This document shows positions 1-10,429 of a stretch of 64,000 nt of DNA, in pieces. Under the pieces are notes generated by a model. It did not search any database. It was not told the DNA's origin and saw only the letters and a list, made by a program, of their open reading frames with translations. The DNA lies in assembly GCA_021292165.1 (NCBI GenBank), contig CM037877.1, forward strand, positions 163,924,242 to 163,988,241, in the 5' to 3' direction. The DNA is from Shinisaurus crocodilurus (lineage: Eukaryota; Chordata; Lepidosauria; Squamata; Shinisauridae). The stretch's first letter is position 1. Each line of letters opens with the position of its first letter. Position numbers and translations under genes: made by a program.

Positions 1-756
1 AAAGAAATGAAACGCACAGTTACCGTACATGATGGGGGATACATGGCTCAACAACACTACAAGAGAGAAGGATCTTGGAATTGTTGTAGATCACAAGGTG
101 AATATGAGCCAGCAATGTGATGTAGCTGCAAAAAAGGCAAATGCTATTTTGGGCTGCATTAATAGAAGTATAGCTTCCAAATCGCGTGAAGTGATAATTC
201 CCCTCTACTCAGCACTGGTTAGGCCTCATCTTGAGTACTGGGTCCAGTTCTGGGCACCACACTTTAAGAAGGATATAGAGTTATAGACAAACTGGAAAGG
301 GTTCAGAGGAGGGCAACAAAGATGATTAGGGGACTGGACAAAGCTCTATGAGGAGAGACTGAAAGAACTGGGCATGTTTAGCCTTCAGAAGAGAAAACTG
401 AGGGGAGATATGATAGCACTCTTCAAGTACTTGAAGGGTTGTCACACAAAGGAGGGCCAGGATCTCTTCTCCATCATCCCAGAATGCAGGACATGGAATA
501 ATGGGCTCTAGTTACAGGAAGCCTGATTCCACCTGGACATCAGGAAAAATTTCCTGACTGCTAGAGCAATAAGACAATGGAACCAACTACCTAGGCAGGT
601 AGTGGGCTCTGCCACACTAGAGGCATTCAAGATGCAGCTTGACAGCCATCTGTCAGGGATGCTTTGACTTGCATTCCTGCATTGAGCAGGGGGTTGGACT
701 CGATGGCCTTATAGGCCCCTTCCTACTCTACTATTCTATGATTCTATGATCCCATC
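1..756 (+). mobile_element. CR1 LINE, 5'-truncated 3' part
   Basis: This is the 3' part of a CR1 non-LTR retrotransposon, cut by the window edge. An open stretch from 29 to 286 encodes the conserved segment after the reverse-transcriptase core (GDTWLNNTTREKDLGIVVD), and later frames encode the ERLKELGMF and REVVGS-like blocks, broken by stops and frameshifts. The element ends in ATTCTATGATTCTATGAT, the short repeated 3' terminus typical of CR1. It is a dead copy. The same block recurs at four other places in the window, which supports the family call. Confidence 0.9.
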
Positions 757-924
757 TTATTCTACAGGGACGGTTATGATGATATTCAGACAACCCAGCA
801 GTAGGCATTTAGAAGCTTACCACCTAGCTAGCACCTGTACCCACTTATAAAACTGATCAATTGTTGCCTTCAAATCGTATAGTAAAGTTCAACCTTACCA
901 CTTTTCCATTTATCCAGATTTCCA

Positions 925-1060
925 AGGCACTGTGATGCAGTGGCTAGAATGTTGGACTTTGGTGCAGGAAGCCAAATTCTTACTAAGGCATGAAACCTTC
1001 TGGGTGGCCTTGGGCCAAGTTACTAGCTCTCACAAGGCAAGCTTTCAGATGGATACTAGC
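925..1060 (+). repeat. Degraded tRNA-derived SINE (Sauria or MIR-like)
   Basis: The stretch contains a box-A-like start (gcagtggctagaatgttgga) and the block ctgggtggccttgggccaag, which matches the middle of the better-preserved Sauria SINEs at 8.2, 23.6, 34.3 and 43.4 kb. The internal promoter box B is not recognisable. It is an old, eroded copy. Confidence 0.45.
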
Positions 1061-2555
1061 CCAGGTAGCTCCTAGTTGTCTGAATCCACACTCCACTGAG
1101 TCTTGCTTCAGCTCCTGCTGACTGTCTTATCAATATGTTCAGGGACCCACATATAGGGTTACCAGTGATGAGCAGGGAAAGCCTCCAGTATACTCTATCA
1201 CAGAAGTGACATTTTTAAAAAGCTATTAGCAACACAGGGAGGCAGAATGTGTTTCTTTTAAAATAGTGCCAGGCTGTCTGTGTCATGGGTTCAAGGAGAG
1301 GGGTTGCTACAAATACATACACAAACACATCCCTCACTTGCCAATCCTCACTTGTAAACTGCCCTCCATACCTCACTAGACAGTGGGCACAAAAGGACAC
1401 ATCTCATTTCATGTGTAGAGCCGGAAGTGAGAAAGCCAAAGCTTGCTAGAAACAATCAATGGCTACCATTGTGGACCCCTGAGTATGTTGACATCGCAAC
1501 CAAAGCTCCCTTACATTATTCCCCTTTTCAAACACAAACACACACCTTTCTGCTCCAAGCAAAATTAGGAGACAAAAATGAACAGCTTTGAAAACTCAAG
1601 TTTTGACACTCTAAATAAGAAAATACATACCATAATTTGCTTCATTCGTTTTCTTCCCCACTGCTTACATTGTCTAAGTGAGCAGTCACAGAAAAATGGG
1701 TACAAGAATTATGATTATGATTTTTGCAATAGTTTGTTTCATACTTATTTAACTATAAAAACATTACTTTAGCAGTACCCTACTACTCATACTTACAGAT
1801 ACGAAGTATATGGAAGCAGAAAAATACTATTCCACTAGGTTAGACTCATAATGGGACACCTGAGCCAGCAGTAGCAGTCACATGCCATACTGGCAACATG
1901 CTTAAATTGCTACCACTGACAAAGAGCCAAGGAATTATTAATTAATGGGAAATGTTGTGCTTATATAGCTTGCATCAGATGCATCTAAAGTGGGCTAATA
2001 GCTCTAACTGTCAATTGTGAAATGTGACCACTGAAAATAGTGCTCTCATTCTTTAACCAGCAGTTCTTGATAAAAAATAAAACGAACCTGGCCATTCCAA
2101 ACTAGCAGAAGCATCCTACTCTGTGCAGAGATTGGAAGCCCTAAGATTCAGGTGATCAGGATATTAGAAATAACAAAGGCATGGAACTCCAAAGGAAACA
2201 TTCACACAGGAAAAGAAATCTTATTAAAAGGTCACCCTGGTGTAACTCCGTGTGTATATCTGATCCATTTTTACCCTACAGTAGTTTATCTGAAACAATT
2301 GGCTAACATGAAATGGTCCCACTAAGAGCCACTGCACGCTTAGTACCACAGGTATACCAGTGTTTGCTCTGGAGTCATGCATTTCTAAATAAGCAGTGGA
2401 CACCTGCCATAAAACACAGCCACCCCTGCCTCCCTAGCGCTTCTCAAATGTATGGCCCCAAGCATCTGGGGATTCACATCTTCCCCGTCACAATTTTACA
2501 AGTTAACCAGGGCAAAAAAGCATGAAATTGACAGAAGAATGAAGCAATTCTTGGA
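1060..2555. other. No recognised feature
   Basis: AT-rich DNA with only short chance reading frames. I see no coding signal, RNA gene or clear repeat. Confidence 0.5.
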
Positions 2556-2559
2556 GGTG

Positions 2560-2805
2560 GTTCGGATGTAACATTCCAGGGTGAATAAACCATGGTTAAT
2601 CAACCATAGTTTCGGAAGGTTAGTAAACAGATATTAAACCACTTGTTTCTGATGTAATGGGGAAGTGAGGTTTAAAGAGACCAGGCCCAAAGTGCCAAAC
2701 CATGAGGGGAGGAGCGAGTAGAGGGCATGCAGACCCAAAGCTCATTTCCTGCCTTTAGAAACAATGGCTTATTTAGCTAGAAATGTTTTGTCTGAACCAA
2801 CCAAC
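2560..2805. repeat. Possible non-autonomous DNA transposon remnant
   Basis: The stretch is rich in the words aaaccatggtt and aaccatag, in direct and inverted orientation, between ggttcgga at the left and tctgaaccaacc at the right. The ends are roughly inverted. Similar aaaccatgg words occur at 4.7 and 54.6 kb. The superfamily is not known. Confidence 0.35.
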
Positions 2806-3334
2806 CCTTAGGGACAACGATAGATAAGAGCTTTTTCAGAGCCTGCCACACACTAGTCTACTTCACCCTGCACATACATCCCAAAACCCTACACAACAGA
2901 GAAAAGTGATCCCAGATAAATGTTCAGCAGCCAAGTAATGCTAGAATTTTGCAGGAATGATGCAACTGAAGTAATGTTGCATGAGGTGGAAGTGGAAACT
3001 GGCAAAGGATGGGAGACACTCAGGAATGTAATACCTAATTTAGCAACACTTTCACTGGATAGAACCTCGTTTGCAGCTTACAGATCTCATTTAATTTTTT
3101 ACATCAAAACCTCAGCAATAAAGCTCTCTCTACTGCAGTCTAGAAGTTGTTGCTCAATAGTTTCAGCACATTTTCAGGCTACAAGGCAAGATCACCCTGC
3201 AATGAATGACATTTCAGGGGCAGATTTCACAAAATCCCTACTGCAAATATTAGTTTAAGTTCATGTAACTGAAGGAACTACATATTCCTTCCCTGTTTAA
3301 CCCTGCCTCCATTTTCTCAATTTCCCATGTTGAA

Positions 3335-3415
3335 TTTTAGACTGTAAGCTCCTTGGGGCAGCAACCTGTCCTCTTGTACACTGCCATCACTGTGCATGGC
3401 ACTTTATAAAAACAA
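3335..3415 (+). repeat. LINE 3'-tail fragment (L2/CR1-like)
   Basis: The words agactgtaagctccttgggg and cagcaacctgtcctcttgta, followed by gcatggcactttataaa, have the look of a common LINE 3' untranslated tail. The reverse complement of a related tail is at 25.55-25.63 kb. The family assignment is tentative. Confidence 0.45.
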
Positions 3416-4700
3416 GAGCAACTGACTCCACTGTGGCAGCCACTGTTTGTGGTGACTTCTGGCCACTGGTGTTTGTGAGAGATGGTGGTTGTGTGAAAGC
3501 TGATGGCATGTGCAGAAGTCTACATACACTGATGTTTTGCAAAATCAATACAAGCTGTTCTGCACATGCTGATGGCTCACATGCAACTTCTTCCACGTGG
3601 AGCACTAGTGGCTAGAAGTCAGCACAAGCAGGCTGCCCCTCCAGAGACAGACATGTGAATCAGTTCTCAGACAAATGCATTCCCAAATCGTAGGTGGAAA
3701 TCTCTGGGGGGAACGAAAGCTCTCTCCTTGAGGGAAATGCATGCTTATTAAGTGGGGAATTTAAGTCAATCATAAATATTTTAAAAAGTAACAAGCCCCA
3801 AATTTATCATCCCTTCAAATCACAGTCTATTTGTGACCAAACAAGCAAGAGTTGTATTCCCCTCCACCAGCCTGCAGTTTATCTGCATAAAAGCCAAGAA
3901 ACAAGTAAGATGGTTCAATACATTATTGATGTGGCAAGGCCTGCCTTTTGTTTGATTGCTATGAGTAGCTGATAGGCGCTTACCCAGTTCAAAATGGATC
4001 AAATAACAAAAAGGATAAAAATGAACACAAAATTGTTCTAGACAACTCAGCTCAGGCTTTATCTATATTTTAAAACACTTTAGTGGCATACGTTTATACC
4101 AATATTAGTTAGATTCAAGTACTTTGCTCATACTATATTGTCATATCTCATTGTGTGCATCCTGAACTAATTTTGAGATGGAGTTTGCTTAATGCAGCAA
4201 CAATCAACTTCTGACTACCCTTATTCCTCTCCAAAATAATGTTTTAGGCTTAAGGATTATTACTACACTGAGACTCTCAAAAAAATTTTGGAAAGAAAAC
4301 TTCTAGTACTTATGGGTTTGAAATTACATTACATAAAGTATGTAATGGAAATATCCATGGATGCCAAAGCAGATTTTAAAAATGGTGTTTATGCCCAGGT
4401 TTAAGAAGCTTGAATACATTGTAGTGGTCTAAGGAGTTCACTGTTTGCAGTTCTTTCAGGCCTTGTTTACACATTTAATTCTCTTCATGCTCTAGGTTTG
4501 GTTACACCTCCAGGATCCTAGCAAAGGATTATGCGAATTTGCACACAAAAGTGCTTTGCTTTCAGCCATCCAGCGCAGATGCGATGTTCCTGATCTCTAA
4601 GAGATAGGGGGAAATGCAGTGAGTTTTGGACTTCTCCCTTGCATGCCAGTTCCACACTTCCATCTTTGTCTGAATTAATCATGGAGCAGTATTATGTTCG
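3415..4700. other. No recognised feature
   Basis: AT-rich sequence with short, non-conserved-looking reading frames on both strands. Nothing in it can be assigned. Confidence 0.5.
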
Positions 4701-4710
4701 CATTGACCAT

Positions 4711-4780
4711 GGTTAGCTTCAAGCCAGAGTTTGTAACCATGGTTAAAAATTGGTTTGCAAACTCTAGTTTGAACCTAACC
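4711..4780. repeat. Hairpin repeat (23-bp arms)
   Basis: The arm 4711-4733 and the arm 4758-4780 are inverted copies matching at about 20 of 23 positions, around a loop that contains taaccatggtta. This looks like the core of a small snap-back transposon remnant related to the aaaccatgg repeats at 2.6 and 54.6 kb. Confidence 0.55.
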
Positions 4781-5021
4781 ATCGTTAGTGTTAACAATGG
4801 AGCAGAGGTTATGATGCACCATGATTGGTTTAAAAAAGGGGAGACAACTGCCATGAGAGAAGAGATGAGGGAGTCCTTGGTATGAGCTTGATTTCATATC
4901 CATGGTTACGAGACTGCAGACTTGAGATTCCCACCAGGTCATAACTAAACATAGCTGAACTAAAGCTATTTGAATGGTACATATTCTTTCACTTTTTGCT
5001 CTACTATATACTTACAAACCC

Positions 5022-5099
5022 ACACATGCTTACTCAGAATAAAGTCCCACTATGTTCAATGGTGCTTACTCCCTAGTAAGTGCATTTATGATTGCAACC
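5022..5099. repeat. Short palindromic repeat, family A
   Basis: One of at least eleven copies in the window of an approximately 85-bp imperfect palindrome. Its ends carry a gcaatcctatgca-like word and its centre carries agtcccac-tatgttcaatgg-gcttactccc. This copy is eroded at its left end. Confidence 0.55.
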
Positions 5100-5202
5100 T
5101 TAATTTGGGGGGCAGACATGGGTACTTTGCTTGCCTACACAGACACTATTTATTTCTCTGTAGCTTAAACAAATACAATCCTATCTCAGTAATACTCTAT
5201 TC

Positions 5203-5220
5203 CAAAAAAAAAAAAAAAAA
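5203..5220 (+). repeat. Poly-A tract
   Basis: A run of 18 A residues. The preceding sequence does not identify a retrotransposon, so it may be a simple repeat. Confidence 0.6.
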
Positions 5221-5224
5221 GAAG

Positions 5225-6180
5225 AATGCTGCTAAGGTTGCTTCTAGGGTTGGGGTGAGGAAAAAATGCAGATCACCAAGCCCTCTAAGATTTACTGCCA
5301 GACTCAAAGAGAGATCTTGTTGTTGAACTCAATCTCACCTCTATTATTTTCTACTCATTTGTAAAGCCACACAAAAGACCATGGCAATAGCTTTAGCTGG
5401 CTACATTCTCTGTCATCTCCTGCAATCATCCTCATGTACAGGGTTTAGGTGCATGAAATAAAATAGGCAATCAATATTTAAAAAAAACAAACCAGGACGG
5501 ATGTTGCACGATCAGGAGCATACATAGGATAGCCAGACTGACAGAAAACAGTTAGGATGCTCCTGTTACATTCATTAAAACTTGCATAACTGACCCAATG
5601 ATATGCTTTTCTCCTAGCTTTGCTTCACATATTATGAAATTTCTTCTCATGTAACACATGCTGTAAAGATGGGGGGGGAGAGACAGCATGGGGGGGGGGA
5701 ATGAAAACTGAACAATGGGGGGGGGGGAACAGCTTGCTATTTGTTTACTGGTTCCAGTAACTCCTTAATAGAATGATCTGGACAAAGAAGAAAGGAAATA
5801 TATTGTGTTTGGGATTTTATAATGACATTTCAAATTGAAATAGCTCAGGGTATAGTTTGCTTCTCATTAAAATGTATCAAAACATTTTTACTTGTGGGGC
5901 ATCCAAAACCTCTGCGCATATATGGGACTGTTATTCACTCATGTTTATAATGAAACAGGTTTCACAAGGAATATTCAGAAGAACAGGTAACTGAGGTTTG
6001 GATAATTGGGATTCTAAAACTATGCATAAATTAACATTTCAAAAACAGGAGAATACTACAGAGCTGAGATATTCTGAAATACTATTATACTAATCCTTAA
6101 AAGCAGGATATCTGACATACCTATACATTCTTTTGAAACAGAGCAAACAACATAGCTCTGCTTTGTTTGAAATATTTCTG
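5225..6180. other. No gene; several poly-G runs
   Basis: Unique-looking DNA with three runs of 8-9 G between 5670 and 5728. No coding or RNA signal is visible. Confidence 0.5.
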
Positions 6181-6191
6181 TATATTACCGG

Positions 6192-6192
<1 letters not shown>

Positions 6193-6233
<41 letters not shown>

Positions 6234-6263
6234 ACTCATACACACAGAGAGAGAGAGAGAGAG
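6193..6263. repeat. (CT)n then (GA)n inverted microsatellite
   Basis: A CT run at 6193-6227 is followed 20 bases later by a GA run at 6247-6263. The two can fold on each other as a stem. Reading frames across it are pure repeat translation. Confidence 0.85.
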
Positions 6264-6340
6264 AACCAACAGGTCTTTGTTCCCTTGGATAGAAAAACAG
6301 GCTTTCAGAATGAACAGCAGTTCACTCACACATACATGTG

Positions 6341-6366
6341 CACACACACACACACACACACACACA
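6341..6366. repeat. (CA)n microsatellite
   Basis: About 13 CA dinucleotides in an otherwise plain stretch. Confidence 0.85.
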
Positions 6367-6439
6367 GTATAGAAAATCACCTAGGTCAACTGTCTTGACA
6401 AAAAATACCACTTCCCAATTTTAAAACAAGCTAGCTTGC

Positions 6440-8232
6440 TTTAATTCTGGTAGTCCTTATCTTAAAATTTTAGGCACAATACAAAAGCACATGTTCAATT
6501 GATTCTACCATGCCTGAATAGCAGGGGCAAACTCACAAGAAATATGGAATGCATGAATATCTCCCCTCCAGAAGGGCTGATGGAAGCACATTAAATCATG
6601 CCAAAGTGAAGGCTCTATGGTGATTGGGAAGATGAAGAACATGAAGATAATTAGCCGGAGTGAAGTTTAAGCTATGATGGCCTATTGGAGGGTAACGCAG
6701 GGTTCTTGCCCTGTCTTCCTGTAAATCAATATCCCATATCCGTTGTCTATTGTTTTAGCACTATGAGGCCCTAGATGTAATAAGGCTGCAGCGGTGAACC
6801 TACAGCGTTTCAATTTCTCAACATCTCTTCGCCAACCGGACACAAAGTTATCTGTTAAAATCAGAGGTGCTAGTCCTGGGGGGCTGAAATGTCATTTGAG
6901 CCAATATCTAATCGTGTGGAACCAAGCGTGTGCTTCAAGGGAGATCATCCCTGCTCACATTCTAAGTAGGGCATTTGGGGTACATCGTGGGACAGCAAAA
7001 ATGCTTCGGGGAAATGTAGACTGCAGGGCCTCCAGGGGAAGAGAGTCTTTACAGATGCACAGCTGCGAGCCGTACATAAGCTGCCCTATTACTTTATCCT
7101 GGAAGACTTCAATTGCGGAGGGTATGTACAGACCTCATTTTGAAAAGAAGAATTTGAGTATGGCTGTAGTGGTTCTCTGAGCGTTCTCGGTGACGTGAGA
7201 AGAATGGGCTTTCCAAGATCCACTTGCTTGGAATACTACGCCTAGGTATTTGTATACCCTGACCTGTTCAATCATGTGGCTGTTTATCTGAGATCTGTGT
7301 AAAATTTTAGTGCATGCGTTGGCACTAAAAACAAGGATTTGGGGTTTTTTGTACTTTATCGTAAGTTGCTCCCCAGTACAGTACACGGAAAAAGCCTGAA
7401 GAGCTCTTCTTAGGCCTACTTCTGAGAAAGATAATATGACCATGTCATCTGCATATATTCGGGCCGGAATTGATCAATTTCCTAGCTTGGGTGGGTGGAA
7501 ATCTGGGTGTGCGATGGCCTGGACCAGTGAATTAATGTAAATATTGAATAAGGGGGGGGGGCAGAATTCATCCCTGCTTCACCCCCCTGCTCACTGGGAC
7601 CAAGGAAGATAAATGACCCCGAGGGTTACATCTTATACTTAGAAAATTATGTTCATGTAACCTACGGATGAATGTAAGGAGTCTGCGGTCTATGGAGAAG
7701 GTCTGTAATTTTGCCCACAGTCTATCCCGGGAGATGCTGTCAAATACTGATTTAAAATTGACAAAGGTAGCATATAGTGCCCCACGGGGTCTTGCAGTGT
7801 ATTCCTTGGCCAGGTGGTATAATGTTAGGCATTGATCTATGGTAGAACGTCCCACCCTAAACCTGGCTTGTTCTTCCACTAGGATGTCTCCTGGTCAAAC
7901 CAGTCCCAAAGCTTCCAGCATAGATGTCTAACATAAAGTTTACTCACTATGCTAAGTAAGCTTATTGGGTGGAAATTGGAAGGATCTGTCTTTGCCCCTT
8001 TTTTAAATATAGGAATGATCATTGCAAGTCCCCACTCACTGGGTATCTGCGGTGACTGATCGATAGCTGTAAAAAGGGCTGCCAAGACTGGTGCCTACCA
8101 GTCAGAGTTGTTTTTTATCAGTTCTGGGGGGATAGTGTCTGTCCAGGGGGACTTTCTTGTTTTGAGTTGTACTATCAGCTTTTTGACTTCTGACACTGTA
8201 ACTGGGGGCCAAGGTGGGAGAACCCTTAGGCT
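6440..8232 (-). pseudogene. Broken LINE reverse transcriptase (R4/Vingi-like)
   Basis: Read on the minus strand from about 8.23 to 6.44 kb, successive broken frames give LINE reverse-transcriptase blocks in the correct order. These are a KSPWTDTIPPELIKNN entry block, IPIFKKGAKTDPSNFHPISL, QARFRVGRSTIDQCLTLYHLA, FDSISRDRLWAKL, SRGVKQG, then a VRVYKYLGVVF block. A cysteine/histidine tail (ESIEHVLLYC) follows at about 6.5 kb. The catalytic aspartate pair should fall at about 7.44 kb, where frames change. Several frameshifts and stops make it non-functional. The order and the GRSTIDQ motif indicate a non-LTR element distinct from CR1, L1 and L2. I cannot separate the R4, Vingi and related clades by eye. 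Confidence 0.75.
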
Positions 8233-8474
8233 TAAATTTATTATTATATTTATATCCAACCTTTTTTCCTGCAAGGAACCCAAGGTGGCTTACATAATCC
8301 TCCTCTTCCTCCTCTCCGTTTTATCCTCACAACAACCCTGTGAGGTAGGTTAGGCTGAGAGTCTGTGACTGGCCCAAAGTCACCCAGTGAGCTTCATGGC
8401 CGAGTGGGGACTAGAACCCAGATCCCCCGAGTCTCAGTCCAACACTCTAACCACTATACCACACTGGCTCTCAG
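8233..8474 (-). mobile_element. Sauria-type SINE, near full length
   Basis: On the minus strand this is a tRNA-derived SINE. Its head contains a box-A-like ccagtgtggtatagtggtta and a box-B-like block ending in tagtccccact. The conserved body follows (gagcttcatggccga in reverse orientation, and cctcacagggttgttgtgag). The tail reads aaggtgggttat-like, then an AT-rich run. It sits inside the LINE remnant, so it is younger than that LINE. It would be transcribed by RNA polymerase III and mobilised by a partner LINE, BovB-type in the literature, which is not seen here. Confidence 0.85.
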
Positions 8475-8512
8475 GGGGTCGGCATAAATCCAGGGGGTCG
8501 GCATAATCCGGC
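8474..8512. repeat. Tandem duplication of a 19-20 bp word
   Basis: The word agggggtcggcata occurs twice in tandem (8474 and 8493 regions) immediately beside the SINE head. It may be a local slippage product or the target-site duplication with a filler. Confidence 0.5.
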
Positions 8513-8639
8513 CCGACTGAACAGAGTACTCGGAAGTGTGTTTCCCAGGAGTCTGCAGAAATAGAAGGAGTCATCCTGGAGCAACCCATTTGAAGACCAC
8601 CCGCTACTATGTGCCAAAAGAGAGATGAGTCCTTGGTCC

Positions 8640-9058
8640 CAGTGGCCTGAATCAACTGGGCAGCGATACAGTACAGTAATATAGCTTAGGTGTGGATCCA
8701 GCCTAAGTCTGCTGAGGACTTCAGTTAATGCCAGTAGGAAAGTGGTGACTCTTTTCAAGATCTTCATGTCTTTGTTGTAAATCAAGAAGTCTACCTTCTG
8801 GCAAACCACTTTGTTTCCATTTTTAGCAAGCCAGGATTTTTTTGGTGTAATGTCTTGCATCAAAGAATAATTAAACAAACAATGAGGAAGATCCTCAACC
8901 TCGTCTGAACCACAGTGCAAGTGATAAGGTGTCTTCTTGGCTAGCCTGAGGATAGAAACCCAGTTGATCCTGCACACTGCCAGGATCAACTTTAGACCCA
9001 TCTTCAATGTAGCTACATTCACATACAGTTCAGAATAGGCAAGTAGCCACAGCAGCAT
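8640..9058 (-). pseudogene. LINE ORF2 C-terminal fragment
   Basis: A minus-strand open stretch encodes a block with the pattern HCGSDEVEDLPHCLF. That resembles the cysteine/histidine tail at the end of LINE proteins, as does the ESIEHVLLYC tail at 6.5 kb. It lies upstream of the reverse-transcriptase blocks on the same strand, so it is either a separate copy or a rearranged piece. The open frame is 195 codons, but its later part runs into unrelated sequence and the SINE border. Confidence 0.5.
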
Positions 9059-9064
9059 TAGTCT

Positions 9065-10168
9065 TCCCTAACCTTACAATGGGATTTATGCCTTTCCTTT
9101 CCTCCCACCAGCAATGAGCATGCCATTCCCACCCATCAGGAATCCCAATTCAGAAACCACAAACGTAACCCAAATGCTAAATTTGCTCAAGAGTAGTGTC
9201 AGCTGCTACCAAAGTAGTACGACAAGTGTGCAATCAGCACCACTTCCACACTGAGCAGGGGGCATTCCTGGTTTAGCAGGGAACTTGCACAGCCTGCATG
9301 CGTTGGCACAACTTGAGCAGGTTGCTTCACCAAGGTTCCTCTCTTCAAATGTTACAAGTAGCATCACCAGCGGAATGCAGAAATGACAGCAAGTTTGGGA
9401 TGACAGCTTGTTGACAGCTTCTGCAGCAACATCTGAAGACACTCTCAGAAACAATCAGTTCACGACTAGGTGCAAGTTACTTAAAATGCTTTGTTTCAGG
9501 CAAGCTTGCAACTAACAGTAAATGCAGGCACAAATTACTACTTACACTCAAGAATTTTGCCTCGTTATCTATGAGCTCAAAACATTACTTAAGGGACAGA
9601 GCTTATCGCGGAAAGCACACAATAGCTGAAGAACTAAAGATAAATAAATGCTGCATAATTGTTCTCCGGAGGCTCCAATGAAACAGTAGTTCATTGCAGG
9701 TTCTGTGAACAAAAGACAGCATTTTTTAAAGTCTAGAAATCTGGGGAAAATGAAACAAAATACAAAGGTGAAACACTGGAAGGAGGCTCAGGGGCTATCT
9801 TCCCAAGATCTACTTTTCTGCATCTTAAATCCACTCCCCCTTTACTTACCTTCAGCAGTAAAGAGAGAAAGAGATATTTTTTTTCATTTTTCTCTAGCTG
9901 CCTTTTTATATGTAGGATTATAGAGATGAGGACACCCAAAGTCTTAAACCTGACAATTTAGACAAGTTTCATTTAGTATTATCATAGCTCTCCCTAGCCC
10001 CAAGGGGTCTTGTTGAAAGGCTAGACCACGGCATAAAGACTGTAATGATAAAGGTGGTTGATCTAGAATCCTCAAATAACCCAACTTATTTTGGGGGGAT
10101 TTGTAAACTAGCCTGTTCCCAAGGGAACAGCTAACACTATTTAAAACAGAATGTCCACTACATACACT
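9065..10168. other. No recognised feature
   Basis: AT-rich DNA with no recognisable coding, RNA or repeat signal. Confidence 0.5.
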
Positions 10169-10171
10169 ATA

Positions 10172-10423
10172 CAGGCAGTCCCCGAGTTAAGAACATCCGA
10201 CTTACGGACAACCCATACTTAAGAACAGACTTCTGGGTTCCCCGGCGCTATGTTATTTACGGAGAGTAGCTAGCGTAGTATGCTACGCAATTCGAGTAAT
10301 TTACGCAATTTGCATAAATGCCGATTTTAATGTATAGAACGCTATGCTGTTCCGACTTACATACAAATTCGACTTAATGGCATTCTTAAGAACGGAACTC
10401 ATTCGTAACCTGGGGACTGCCTG
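10172..10423. mobile_element. Tc1/mariner (Tigger-like) MITE
   Basis: The element has terminal inverted repeats starting caggcagtcccc on both ends, followed by gagttaagaac on the left and aggttacgaat on the right. It is flanked by the TA duplication expected of the Tc1/mariner superfamily (10170-10171 and 10424-10425). At 252 bp it encodes nothing and depends on a transposase made elsewhere. The internal words gacttac and ttaagaac recur in inverted orientation, so much of the element can fold back. The ends resemble Tigger-like vertebrate elements from memory. Confidence 0.85.
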
Positions 10424-10429
10424 TATTAA

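Noticed and set aside
6090..6380. A frame with serine-leucine and threonine-histidine repeats
   Set aside because: It is the translation of the CT, GA and CA microsatellites.
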